Below, in pieces: positions 1-6,302 of a stretch of DNA of 6,729 nucleotides (positions are counted from its first letter, which is position 1; each line of letters opens with the position of its first letter). Source of the DNA: Candidatus Bathyarchaeota archaeon (GTDB taxonomy: Archaea > Thermoproteota > Bathyarchaeia > TCS64); assembly GCA_030669135.1 (NCBI GenBank), contig DAOVEE010000104.1:1-6729 (forward strand). Reading direction: 5' to 3'. A program made the position numbers and the translations under genes. A model generated the notes under the pieces. The model had not been told where the DNA came from. It ran no database searches and saw nothing but the letters and a program-made list of their open reading frames with translations.

Positions 1-134
1 ATGAACATGAAGCCCACAAAGAAGACGGCCCCCTCCATAACGTCATCCAGGTTAGAGAAGTCCCTCCCAGCGAAGGCACCTGATAAAAGGATGACGACAC
101 CGGTGATGTAGCAGGCGGCGGCTCTCCTGTTCAA
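1..134 (-). CDS. Partial membrane protein of unknown function (N-terminal part, runs off left edge)
   Basis: Read on the minus strand, this stretch is open from just after an in-frame stop at 153-155 to the window edge. It translates to about 44 residues, beginning LNRRAAACYITGVVILLSG if read from the TTG codon at 134-132. Third codon positions are mostly C or G and arginines are AGG/AGA, as in the neighbouring real genes, which argues that this is the coding strand. Two hydrophobic segments are visible (about residues 8-20, and 36-44 running off the edge), separated by a polar loop rich in Asp and Asn. It therefore looks like a membrane protein starting with a transmembrane hairpin. No ATG occurs before codon 33, and no Shine-Dalgarno site precedes the TTG, so the start is uncertain. 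It begins about 25 bases after the S9 peptidase stop on the same strand and may be cotranscribed with it. I do not recognise the family. Confidence 0.5.
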   Translation of the reverse strand, partial: MNRRAAACYITGVVILLSGAFAGRDFSNLDDVMEGAVFFVGFMF

Positions 135-159
135 CCCAAGTATGAGAAAAGGTTAGTTT

Positions 160-2112
160 CTATTTAAGGTACTTGTCGAACCACCGGAGCATGTGCCTGA
201 ACCGCTCCTCCCTGTGCCTGGGTTTCCCGCTCCTGCTCAGCTCATGGCTCTCCCCCGGGAACCTGACCAGCTCCGTGTCGACGCCCAGCTCCTTGAGGGC
301 GACGAAGAACTCCTCGGCCTGCTGTATGGTGCACCGTAGGTCGTTCTCGCTGTGGATGAACAGGGTCGGCGTCTTCACTTTCTCCGCGTGCCTCAGGGGG
401 CTCTGGCTGAGGAGCTTCTCCTCGTCGCGCCACGGGTACCCCACGTTGCCCGACTCACCGTGTTTGTAGCCGAGGTCGCTGTAGCCGTGGTGGCTGAGCC
501 TGTTGCATGTGCTGCGGCAGGCCACCGCCGCCTTGAACATGTCAGTCTGGGTATTGATCCAGTTGGTTAGGTATCCGCCGTAGCTGCCGCCGGTGACCCC
601 GAGCCTCTCCCCGTCGATGAAGCCGTACCGTTCTACGGCGTCCCGGGTGAAGTCCATCACGTCCCTGTAGTCGACGGTGCCGTGGCGGCCGTTCAGGGTC
701 GCGCCGTATTCCTCGCCGTAGCCGCCGCTACCCCGAGGATTAGTGTAGATTACGCAGTAACCAGTCGACGTGAGGAGCTGGAACTCCATGTAGATGCCGT
801 CGCCGTAGATGCCGAGGGGGCCGCCGTGGATCTCCAGGATGGTCGGATACTTTTCTCCCTCCGTGTAGCCGACCGGCTTCATGACCCAGCCGTCTATCTC
901 TACGCCCTCCTCGTTGACCCAGATATAGTGCTCCGGCTCCACGATGCTCAGACGTTTAAGGAGCCGGTCGTTGAACTTCGTGGCCCTCCTCTCCCCTTTA
1001 ACGTCCTTGACCCATATCTCGCATGGGTGGGTCGCCTTCATGGCGTTGTAGACGAGGACGGATGCGTCGCTGGAGAGGGTGAAGCCGTCCACGGATCGCT
1101 CGGATGTGAGCCGAGTGACCTCGCCGGTCTCCTTGCTTACCCTGTAGACGTTGGCTGTCGGCACATCGCCGGTGAGGAAGTAGATGGACTCGCCGTCCTT
1201 CGACCACACGGGCCCCGGGCTCGGCGTCGAGAAACGGAGGTCGCTGCCGACTCCCCTGCCGATGCTTCTGTCGAAGCCGGCGGTTATGTTTCTGGGGGCT
1301 CCTCCCTCCGAGTCCATGATCCAGATGTCGTTGTTCGTGGCTCCGCGGGCGTGGAAGTCGTTGCCAATGTACGCGATCTCTGAGCCGTCCGGGGACCACG
1401 AGAGGCCGCTTATGGTGTGGCTGGTCTCCGTGATCCTCTTCATCTCGCCGCCTTTGGACGGCATCAGGTAGACGTGCCTTACGTGGGTCATGTCGGCGTC
1501 CTCCTCCAGGTTGGTTATCAACGCGATCTGTTTACCGTCTGGGCTCCACGCCGCGGCCTCCACGTCGCACTCGCCCTTGGTGAGCTGCTTCGGCTTCCTG
1601 CCCTGCCTCACAGTGAAGAGGTGCACCCGTTTCCCGGCGAACATGCCCACGCCGTTGAGCTTATACCATATACGCTTCACGACCACCACGTCGGTCTCAG
1701 GCTTCTCCGGCTCCCATACGCGGCTCGTGAAAAATATGTCCCGTCCGTTGGGCGCCCACTGGGGGTTCATGACCCCGGTCTCCAGGTCCGCGACCAGCTG
1801 GGCCTCCCCTCCCTCCGCGTCGATGACGTAGAGCTGGTTCTTCTTCTCGGGCTCCCGGCCGCTGGAGAGGAAGAGCAGCCTGGAGCTGTCCGGGCTCCAA
1901 CGTGGGTTGCTGTCCTTCCCGGCGCCAGACGTGAACTGCCTGTGTTTACCTGTGGCGGTGTCCAGCATCCAGATGTGCTTCACGTAGTCGTCCTCGTCGT
2001 AGTCGACGGCGGTGTGCACGAAGGCGGCTCTCCCGCCGTCCGGGCTGACCTGGGGGTCCGAGACGAACACGGAGCTACGAAGGTCCTCGATCTTAACTTT
2101 ACGAATCGTCAT
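160..2112 (-). CDS. S9-family serine peptidase (acylaminoacyl-peptidase / prolyl oligopeptidase-like)
   Basis: This 650-residue serine peptidase of the prolyl oligopeptidase clan (S9C-like) probably removes N-terminal acyl-amino acids or cleaves short peptides in the cytoplasm. Residues 1 to about 380 form a beta-propeller made of WD40/PD40-type repeats. The repeated W-S-P-D-G-like cores lie near residues 22, 72, 119, 189, 239, 303 and 346, which suggests seven blades. Residues about 385-650 are an alpha/beta-hydrolase domain. It has the oxyanion-region HGGP motif (429-432), NPRGSGGYG (458-466) and the nucleophile elbow GGSYGGY with Ser510. Asp591 follows FIHSEN, and His623 lies in GESHELSRSGKPRHR, so the catalytic triad is complete. 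There is no signal peptide or transmembrane helix. Length is close to characterised archaeal acylaminoacyl peptidases (roughly 580-630). The only plausible start is the ATG at 2112; no Shine-Dalgarno site precedes it, and a TATA-like element about 26 bases upstream suggests a leaderless transcript. It is divergent from the M14 gene. Exact substrate preference cannot be read from sequence. Confidence 0.95.
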   Translation of the reverse strand: MTIRKVKIEDLRSSVFVSDPQVSPDGGRAAFVHTAVDYDEDDYVKHIWMLDTATGKHRQFTSGAGKDSNPRWSPDSSRLLFLSSGREPEKKNQLYVIDAEGGEAQLVADLETGVMNPQWAPNGRDIFFTSRVWEPEKPETDVVVVKRIWYKLNGVGMFAGKRVHLFTVRQGRKPKQLTKGECDVEAAAWSPDGKQIALITNLEEDADMTHVRHVYLMPSKGGEMKRITETSHTISGLSWSPDGSEIAYIGNDFHARGATNNDIWIMDSEGGAPRNITAGFDRSIGRGVGSDLRFSTPSPGPVWSKDGESIYFLTGDVPTANVYRVSKETGEVTRLTSERSVDGFTLSSDASVLVYNAMKATHPCEIWVKDVKGERRATKFNDRLLKRLSIVEPEHYIWVNEEGVEIDGWVMKPVGYTEGEKYPTILEIHGGPLGIYGDGIYMEFQLLTSTGYCVIYTNPRGSGGYGEEYGATLNGRHGTVDYRDVMDFTRDAVERYGFIDGERLGVTGGSYGGYLTNWINTQTDMFKAAVACRSTCNRLSHHGYSDLGYKHGESGNVGYPWRDEEKLLSQSPLRHAEKVKTPTLFIHSENDLRCTIQQAEEFFVALKELGVDTELVRFPGESHELSRSGKPRHREERFRHMLRWFDKYLK

Positions 2113-2134
2113 ACACTGAATTAGTGTCTATGGG

Positions 2135-2142
2135 AAAATAAG
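2135..2142 (-). promoter_or_regulatory. Candidate TATA box for the S9 peptidase gene
   Basis: On the minus strand this reads CTTATTTT, preceded by the purine/A-rich CTGAAAT that could serve as a BRE. Its centre is about 26 bases from the ATG at 2112. Transcription would therefore start at or next to the start codon, which fits the absence of a Shine-Dalgarno sequence (leaderless mRNA, common in archaea). A stronger-looking minus-strand AT element, TATAAATTAAAAAA, lies further upstream at about 2206-2219 and would give a leader of roughly 75-80 bases instead. Confidence 0.4.
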
Positions 2143-2170
2143 ATTTCAGTTACAGTACCTCAGAAAGCCC

Positions 2171-2182
2171 AAACCTAGGTTT
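2171..2182. promoter_or_regulatory. Perfect 12-bp palindrome, candidate operator
   Basis: AAACCTAGGTTT is identical to its own reverse complement and sits between the two divergent peptidase genes, 59 bases from the S9 start codon. It is upstream of the candidate S9 TATA box and next to the distal plus-strand TATA-like tract. A dyad in this position is typical of a binding site for a dimeric helix-turn-helix regulator. No regulator gene is present in the window, so the role is inferred from position and symmetry alone. Confidence 0.35.
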
Positions 2183-2199
2183 TGAGACATTTGATAAAA

Positions 2200-2224
2200 A
2201 AGACGTTTTTTAATTTATACTCGT
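2200..2224 (+). promoter_or_regulatory. Distal promoter candidate for the M14 gene
   Basis: AAGACGTTTT is followed by an AT-rich TATA-like tract (AATTTATA at 2212-2219) and then ACTCGT. The same AAGACGTTTT plus ACTCGT arrangement, with 17 instead of 19 bases from start to start, forms the promoter of the aminotransferase gene at 4999-5021. Used as a TATA box, it would start transcription near 2243 and leave a leader of about 130 bases before the M14 start codon. The reverse strand here is also TATA-like and could serve the S9 gene. Confidence 0.4.
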
Positions 2225-2238
2225 CGATGGCTTATCGA
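2224..2238. repeat. Short inverted repeat (5-bp arms, 5-base spacer)
   Basis: TCGAT, spacer GGCTT, then ATCGA form a small dyad. It overlaps the first copy of the TCGTCGATG element, immediately downstream of the distal TATA-like tract. It could be a protein-binding half-site pair near the transcription start, or simply chance; the arms are short. Confidence 0.25.
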
Positions 2239-2330
2239 TTACACAAAGGGCGCAGGAACGCAGCCTCTTTACTGAAAGCATAGCGTTGACACCGCATTTC
2301 ATTAAAAGAAGCCGATATCACATGTTTTTC

Positions 2331-2340
2331 ATTAATTTTC
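2331..2340 (+). promoter_or_regulatory. Proximal TATA-like element for the M14 gene
   Basis: ATTAATTTTC is centred about 40 bases before the ATG at 2374. An archaeal start site roughly 25 bases downstream would fall near 2360, just ahead of the Shine-Dalgarno site at 2364-2368, giving a very short leader. It competes with the distal candidate at 2200-2224, and both may be used. Confidence 0.35.
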
Positions 2341-2363
2341 GTCGATGCTTTTCGCCTTAAAAA

Positions 2364-2368
2364 AGGTG
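2364..2368 (+). promoter_or_regulatory. Shine-Dalgarno site of the M14 gene
   Basis: AGGTG is complementary to the archaeal 16S rRNA 3' end and lies five bases before the ATG at 2374. It supports 2374 as the start rather than the second in-frame ATG at 2410, which has no such site. Confidence 0.6.
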
Positions 2369-2373
2369 GATAG

Positions 2374-4938
2374 ATGAATTTTAATAATAATTCGACGAAA
2401 ACCTCTGTAATGTCACTTGATATTCCATCACCCGAGGATTTTTTTGGTCACGTGATGGGCGCCGACAGGAAGCTTGTGCGCTGGGACCGCGTGGTCGAAT
2501 ACTTCATGGAGCTGAACAAGTCTCCGATGGTCAAGGTCACGGAGCTGGGTAATAGCACTGAGGGGAACCCGTTCATCGTCGCTTTCATTACCTCTGAGGA
2601 GAACATGGGGCGTCTTGAGGAGATAAGGGAGATGAGCTGGAGGCTCAGCCACCCCAAGGGCGTCCCCGTGGAAGAGATAGAGAGGGCGGTGTCGGAGGGC
2701 AAGACAGTGGTCGCCATGACCATGAGCATCCACGCCACCGAGGTGGGGGGCACCCAGATGGCCCCCGAGCTGGCGTGGGAACTCGTCACTCTCCCCGAGA
2801 ACAGGGAGATACTGGATAACACTGTGCTCGTGATGGTGCCGTGCTTCAACCCCGACGGCCAGATCATGGTCACCGACTTCTACGAGAAGTACCTGGGAAC
2901 GGAGTACGAGGGCTGCAGCCCGCCGTGGCTCTACCACAAGTACACGGGCCACGACAACAACCGTGACGCCATCCACAACAAGATGGTGGAGAGCCAGATG
3001 GTGAGCCAGCTCCTCTACAAGGAGTGGTTCCCCCAGGCCTACATCGACTATCACCACATGGGCAGCTACGGCGCACGGTTCTACATAGCGCCGTTCGCCA
3101 ACCCGGTGGACGACAAGGTGGACCCCCTCGTCTGGACCGAGCAGGAGCTCTACGGCGGCCTCACCCACGTCCTCCTGGAGGAGGCTGGGAAGCACGGCGT
3201 CGAGTCGGCGGCCACGTACCCCGGCGAGTTCATGCCCACCTTCAACTACGTGCCGTGCTGGCACAACATATGCGGCATGCTGACGGAGTCGGCGTCCGCC
3301 AAGCTCGCGACCCCGCTATACATCCACTACCACCAGCTTAGGGGTAGCAGACGGGGCCGACCCGAGTACAGGACCCAGATGGGCTTCCCTCACCCTTGGA
3401 TGGGTGGCTGGTGGAGGCTCTGGGACATAGTGGAGCAGCAGAAGATAAGCGCCTACGGAACCCTGAAGGCGGCGACCAGGTTCAGGGGACTCATCCTCCG
3501 GAACATGTACAGGAAGGCGAGCGGCGCCATAATTAGGGGAGCCGAGGAGCCGCCTTACGCTTTCGTCATCAAGCCCGAGCAGCACGACGAGCTGGCCGCC
3601 TACAAGCTGATGAAGACCCTCATGGACGTGGGGGTCGAGGTGAGCCGCAGCCAGCGGGAGTTCGTGGCGGACGGCGTCAGCTACCCCCGAGGCACCTACG
3701 TGGTGTTCGCGGCCCAGCAATGTAGGCCCTACGTTGTGAGCCTCCTGAAGCGCACCTTCTACCACCTGGGGGCGTTCAGCAAGTACCCCGACGGGACCCC
3801 CGTGGTCCCCTACGACCTCTCAACGTACACCGTCGCCGAGTTCAGCGGCGTCAGGCTCCACGAGATCGAGAAGCCCTTCGAAGGCAACTTCGAGACGCTC
3901 ACAAGCATCAGGTTTCCACGCGGCAGCGTCGAGGAGGCGGCCAACGGCTGGCTCCTGGACGTGCGCGTCAACGACGGCTTCGAGGCCGTCAACAGGCTTC
4001 TCAGGAAGGGGATCACCGTGCACCGGCTCACCGAGCCTGCGTCGACTGAGGTCGGCATCTTCTCGGCGGGCAGCTTCTACATCCCCAAGGCTGAGGGTCT
4101 ACAGGGAGAGCTGGAGAGGCTGAGCAAGAGGTGCCACATTAGTTTCGAGGCGGCTCCGGCGGCCGTGAAGTCGAGGCCCGTGAAGATGCTTCGCGTCGGG
4201 ATGTACCAGCGGTACTGGGGGGGCAACGCGGACGAGGGCTGGACACGGTTCCTGCTGGAGCAGTACAAGTTCAGGCACAAGACCCTGAGGGACAAGGACA
4301 TCCAGCGTGGGAAGCTAGCGAAGAACTACGACATAATAATACTGCCCTCCGACGCCACCGAGCTGATCATGGGAGACAAGATCGAAGAATACTATGAGAA
4401 GCGTAGGGGAGGCGGCTTCACCATGCCCAACTACCCGCCTGAGTACAGGAGCGGCGTCGGCGAAGAAGGCGTCGAGAAGCTCAAGGAGTTCGTCGAGGAG
4501 GGCGGGACGCTGCTCTGCTTCGGCGAGTCCAGTAACTTCGCCATAGAGAAGCTGGGGCTCCCAGTCAGGAACGTTTTGAAGGACGTGAAGAACACCGAGT
4601 TCGTGTGCCCGGGCAGCACGCTGCACGTGGACGTCGACGGCGGCCACCCGCTGGCGTGGGGCATCCAAGACGACCTGCTGATCGTGTTCCGTCACCACCC
4701 GGCGTTCGAGGTGAAGCCGAGGGTAAACAACGAGGAGTACAGCGTCGTCCTCAGCTACCCCGATAAGCACATCATGGAGAGCGGGTGGCTCACCGGCGAG
4801 GAGCGCCTGAGCCGCAAGGCGGCCATGGTGGAGGCCAAGCTGGGTAAGGGGCGTGTGGTGCTCTACGGGTTCCAGCCCCAGATGAGGGCTCAGCCCGAGG
4901 CCACGTTCAAGCTTCTCTTCAACGCCCTCCTCGGGTAG
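2374..4938 (+). CDS. M14-family zinc carboxypeptidase-like protein with C-terminal amidotransferase-like domain
   Basis: This 854-residue protein would release C-terminal residues from peptides. Residues about 20-375 are an M14 (carboxypeptidase A-like) domain. HATE gives zinc ligands His120 and Glu123, DNNRD (194-198) matches the substrate-binding Asn-Arg pair, YIDYHH provides His227 as the third ligand, and LTES supplies Glu305 as the likely catalytic base. All key residues appear present. Residues about 390-590 are a linker region of alpha/beta character. Residues about 603-854 resemble the class I glutamine amidotransferase/ThuA-like fold found at the C-terminus of many large M14 proteins: NYDIIILPSD, then FVEEGGTLLCFGES, then GRVVLYGFQPQ. 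Cys715 sits near the nucleophile-elbow position, but the usual HPE is replaced by Gln-Pro-Gln (834-836), so amidase activity is unlikely. Bacterial relatives usually carry a signal peptide. None is seen here, so the protein is predicted to be cytoplasmic. The first 12 codons are AT-rich and Asn-rich, and Met13 (2410) is an alternative start. Substrate specificity is unknown. Confidence 0.9.
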   Translation: MNFNNNSTKTSVMSLDIPSPEDFFGHVMGADRKLVRWDRVVEYFMELNKSPMVKVTELGNSTEGNPFIVAFITSEENMGRLEEIREMSWRLSHPKGVPVEEIERAVSEGKTVVAMTMSIHATEVGGTQMAPELAWELVTLPENREILDNTVLVMVPCFNPDGQIMVTDFYEKYLGTEYEGCSPPWLYHKYTGHDNNRDAIHNKMVESQMVSQLLYKEWFPQAYIDYHHMGSYGARFYIAPFANPVDDKVDPLVWTEQELYGGLTHVLLEEAGKHGVESAATYPGEFMPTFNYVPCWHNICGMLTESASAKLATPLYIHYHQLRGSRRGRPEYRTQMGFPHPWMGGWWRLWDIVEQQKISAYGTLKAATRFRGLILRNMYRKASGAIIRGAEEPPYAFVIKPEQHDELAAYKLMKTLMDVGVEVSRSQREFVADGVSYPRGTYVVFAAQQCRPYVVSLLKRTFYHLGAFSKYPDGTPVVPYDLSTYTVAEFSGVRLHEIEKPFEGNFETLTSIRFPRGSVEEAANGWLLDVRVNDGFEAVNRLLRKGITVHRLTEPASTEVGIFSAGSFYIPKAEGLQGELERLSKRCHISFEAAPAAVKSRPVKMLRVGMYQRYWGGNADEGWTRFLLEQYKFRHKTLRDKDIQRGKLAKNYDIIILPSDATELIMGDKIEEYYEKRRGGGFTMPNYPPEYRSGVGEEGVEKLKEFVEEGGTLLCFGESSNFAIEKLGLPVRNVLKDVKNTEFVCPGSTLHVDVDGGHPLAWGIQDDLLIVFRHHPAFEVKPRVNNEEYSVVLSYPDKHIMESGWLTGEERLSRKAAMVEAKLGKGRVVLYGFQPQMRAQPEATFKLLFNALLG

Positions 4939-4962
4939 CGGATTTTATCGCTTACCCCACCA

Positions 4963-4979
4963 TTTTTTCCCATGTTTTT
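4963..4979 (+). terminator. Oligo-T terminator after the M14 gene
   Basis: A run of six T at 4963-4968 and a run of five at 4975-4979 follow the stop codon by 25-40 bases. No hairpin is evident. This matches archaeal intrinsic termination on T-tracts and supports separate transcription of the aminotransferase. Confidence 0.5.
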
Positions 4980-4998
4980 ATACTGAAGCACATGATCG

Positions 4999-5021
4999 AA
5001 GACGTTTTATATAGCACTCGT
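4999..5021 (+). promoter_or_regulatory. TATA promoter of the aminotransferase gene
   Basis: AAGACG followed by TTTTATATA (5005-5013) is a good archaeal BRE/TATA combination. It is centred about 39 bases before the ATG at 5048, predicting a start near 5034 and a leader of about 14 bases. AAGACGTTTT and the downstream ACTCGT also occur upstream of the M14 gene at 2200-2224. Confidence 0.65.
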
Positions 5022-5037
5022 GTAGCTACTAAGATTC

Positions 5038-5043
5038 GTGATC
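5038..5043 (+). promoter_or_regulatory. Shine-Dalgarno site of the aminotransferase gene
   Basis: GTGATC matches the complement of the archaeal 16S rRNA 3' end and lies four bases before the ATG at 5048, fixing that start. Confidence 0.6.
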
Positions 5044-5047
5044 AAAA

Positions 5048-6238
5048 ATGGGAGTCGAAAAGTTCGCTAAGAAAGAGGTCGCCGCCCTCATGAAGGCTCG
5101 CGGCAGCCTCACCCGCGCCACCGTTGGCCCCATAGAGGGGTTGATCAATCTCGGGGCAGGGGACCCTGACTTCAACCAGCCCGAGTTCATCAACAAGGCC
5201 GTCTATGAGGCCATGAAGGCGGGCTATACCCACTACAGCTTCACCGGTGAGCCCGACTTCAAGGAGGCCATCGCCGGGTACTACAAGAAGTACGGCGTCA
5301 CAGTGGACCCGAAGACCCAGGTGCTCATCACCTCGGGCGGGAGCCAAGCCATCTTCCAGGCCTTCGGCGCCATCCTCAACCCCGGCGATGAGCTCCTCAT
5401 CATGGACCCGGCCTACCAAGGCTACAACACTCCCTCGGCCTACTTCGGAGCCAAGATGACCCGCGCCAAACAGACGAAAGACAAGAACGGGATCTACAGG
5501 CCGAACTTCGGCAACATCGAGAACGCCATCACGCCGAAGACGAAGGCCCTGCTCTTCTGCAACCCCGACAACCCGACGGGCACAGTCTGGACCCAGAAGG
5601 AGCTGGAGAAGCTGGCGGAGATCGCCGTGGAGAAGGACATCGTGGTCCTCGCCGACGAGATATACACTGAGTTCGTGTGGAACGACAAGCATAAGACTAT
5701 CATCGACCTCCCCGGAATGTGGGAGCGGACCATGGTGCTCATGAGCTTCAGCAAGACCTTCGCGTGGACGGGCTGTCGCGCCGGCTACATCATCGCGGGC
5801 CCCGAGCTCATGAAGGCTATAAACGCGGTGCCGGTGGGCATCTGCAGCGTGCCTGTTCCCTTCCAGAAGGCGGCCGTGGAGGCGCTTGAGAAGGGATGGG
5901 GCTTCGTGGCCGAGATGAGGGACGAGTACAAGAAGAGGATCGACTTCATGGTTAAGCGGCTGAATGAGATAGAGGGCGTCAGCTGCCCGATGCCGGAGGG
6001 AGCGTTCTACCTGTTCCCCGACGTAAGCAGTTTCGGCGTGCCCAGCATGAAGTTCGCCAGGGACTTCTTCCAGCAGAAGAAGGTAAGGTGCGCGCCGGGC
6101 ACCCAGTACGGGGAGAACGGAGAAGGCCACATCAGGTTCCCCATGGTTAAGCCGGTGGACGAGCTCGGCGAGGTCTGCGACAGGCTGGAGGACTACGTCA
6201 AGAACCTGCCGCCGAAGGCGCCTCCAGCGGTCCCCTAA
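5048..6238 (+). CDS. Fold-type I PLP-dependent aminotransferase (class I/II)
   Basis: This 396-residue enzyme transfers an amino group between an amino acid and a 2-oxo acid using pyridoxal phosphate, probably in the cytoplasm. The standard landmarks are all present: GAGDPDF (36-42) at the substrate-side loop, HYSFTGEPDFKEAIA (62-76), the phosphate-binding GGSQ (97-100), CNPDNPTG with Asn175, DEIY with Asp203 and Tyr206 contacting the cofactor ring, SFSK with the Schiff-base lysine Lys236, Arg244 at the phosphate, and HIRF with Arg363 binding the substrate carboxylate. Length and motifs are typical of the I-gamma aspartate/aromatic/LL-diaminopimelate group, but residues visible here do not settle the amino donor. 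The C-terminus ends in a short Pro/Ala tail. A TATA box and Shine-Dalgarno site lie directly upstream, so it is its own transcription unit 109 bases after the M14 gene. Next to two peptidases, a role in catabolism of peptide-derived amino acids is a reasonable inference; a biosynthetic role is not excluded. Confidence 0.93.
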   Translation: MGVEKFAKKEVAALMKARGSLTRATVGPIEGLINLGAGDPDFNQPEFINKAVYEAMKAGYTHYSFTGEPDFKEAIAGYYKKYGVTVDPKTQVLITSGGSQAIFQAFGAILNPGDELLIMDPAYQGYNTPSAYFGAKMTRAKQTKDKNGIYRPNFGNIENAITPKTKALLFCNPDNPTGTVWTQKELEKLAEIAVEKDIVVLADEIYTEFVWNDKHKTIIDLPGMWERTMVLMSFSKTFAWTGCRAGYIIAGPELMKAINAVPVGICSVPVPFQKAAVEALEKGWGFVAEMRDEYKKRIDFMVKRLNEIEGVSCPMPEGAFYLFPDVSSFGVPSMKFARDFFQQKKVRCAPGTQYGENGEGHIRFPMVKPVDELGEVCDRLEDYVKNLPPKAPPAVP

Positions 6239-6246
6239 AACCATCC

Positions 6247-6258
6247 TTTTTACATTTT
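6247..6258 (+). terminator. Oligo-T terminator after the aminotransferase gene
   Basis: Five T at 6247-6251 and four T at 6255-6258 begin nine bases after the stop codon. Further T6 tracts at 6296-6301, 6322-6327 and 6365-6370 could act as backup sites. There is no clear stem-loop. Confidence 0.45.
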
Positions 6259-6302
6259 ATAAGAATTCGAAAATGTACGCGCTTGCTTGGAAAGGTTTTT
6301 TC

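Larger units (their letters stand above)
2221..2355 (+). repeat. Direct repeat pair TCGTCGATG in the divergent intergenic region
   Basis: The nine bases TCGTCGATG occur at 2221-2229 and again at 2339-2347, 118 bases apart. They are followed by GCTTATCG and CTTTTCG respectively and preceded in both cases by a T-run plus an AATTTATA or ATTAATTTT tract. The similarity therefore covers about 30 bases, resembling a duplicated core promoter plus initiation region. The second copy ends about 27 bases before the M14 start codon. Confidence 0.4.

Noticed and set aside
1..111. A plus-strand frame beginning with ATG at base 1 and ending at a TAG at 109-111
   Set aside because: The ATG at the window edge is coincidental. 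The product is short, Lys/Thr/Ser-rich and unconvincing, and the minus-strand reading has better codon composition and membrane-like segments.
682..1383. Long plus-strand open frames (also 1417-2124) opposite the S9 peptidase
   Set aside because: They are antisense to conserved propeller and hydrolase sequence, show no recognisable domain, and have low-complexity Val/Asp/Gly-rich products.
2196..2211. A6-GACG-T6 as a hairpin terminator
   Set aside because: A/T arms alone form a very weak stem. The tract lies upstream of both genes and is better explained as promoter AT-rich sequence.
2428..3264. A 278-residue minus-strand open frame inside the M14 gene
   Set aside because: It is antisense to the region encoding the zinc-binding motifs. 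Its His/Val/Leu-rich composition is typical of a GC-rich shadow frame, and it has no promoter or ribosome binding site of its own.
5042..6244. A 400-residue open frame on the minus strand covering the whole aminotransferase gene
   Set aside because: It is the antisense shadow created by G/C-rich third codon positions. Its product is rich in Leu, Val, His and Arg with no family motif, while the plus strand encodes a complete aminotransferase.
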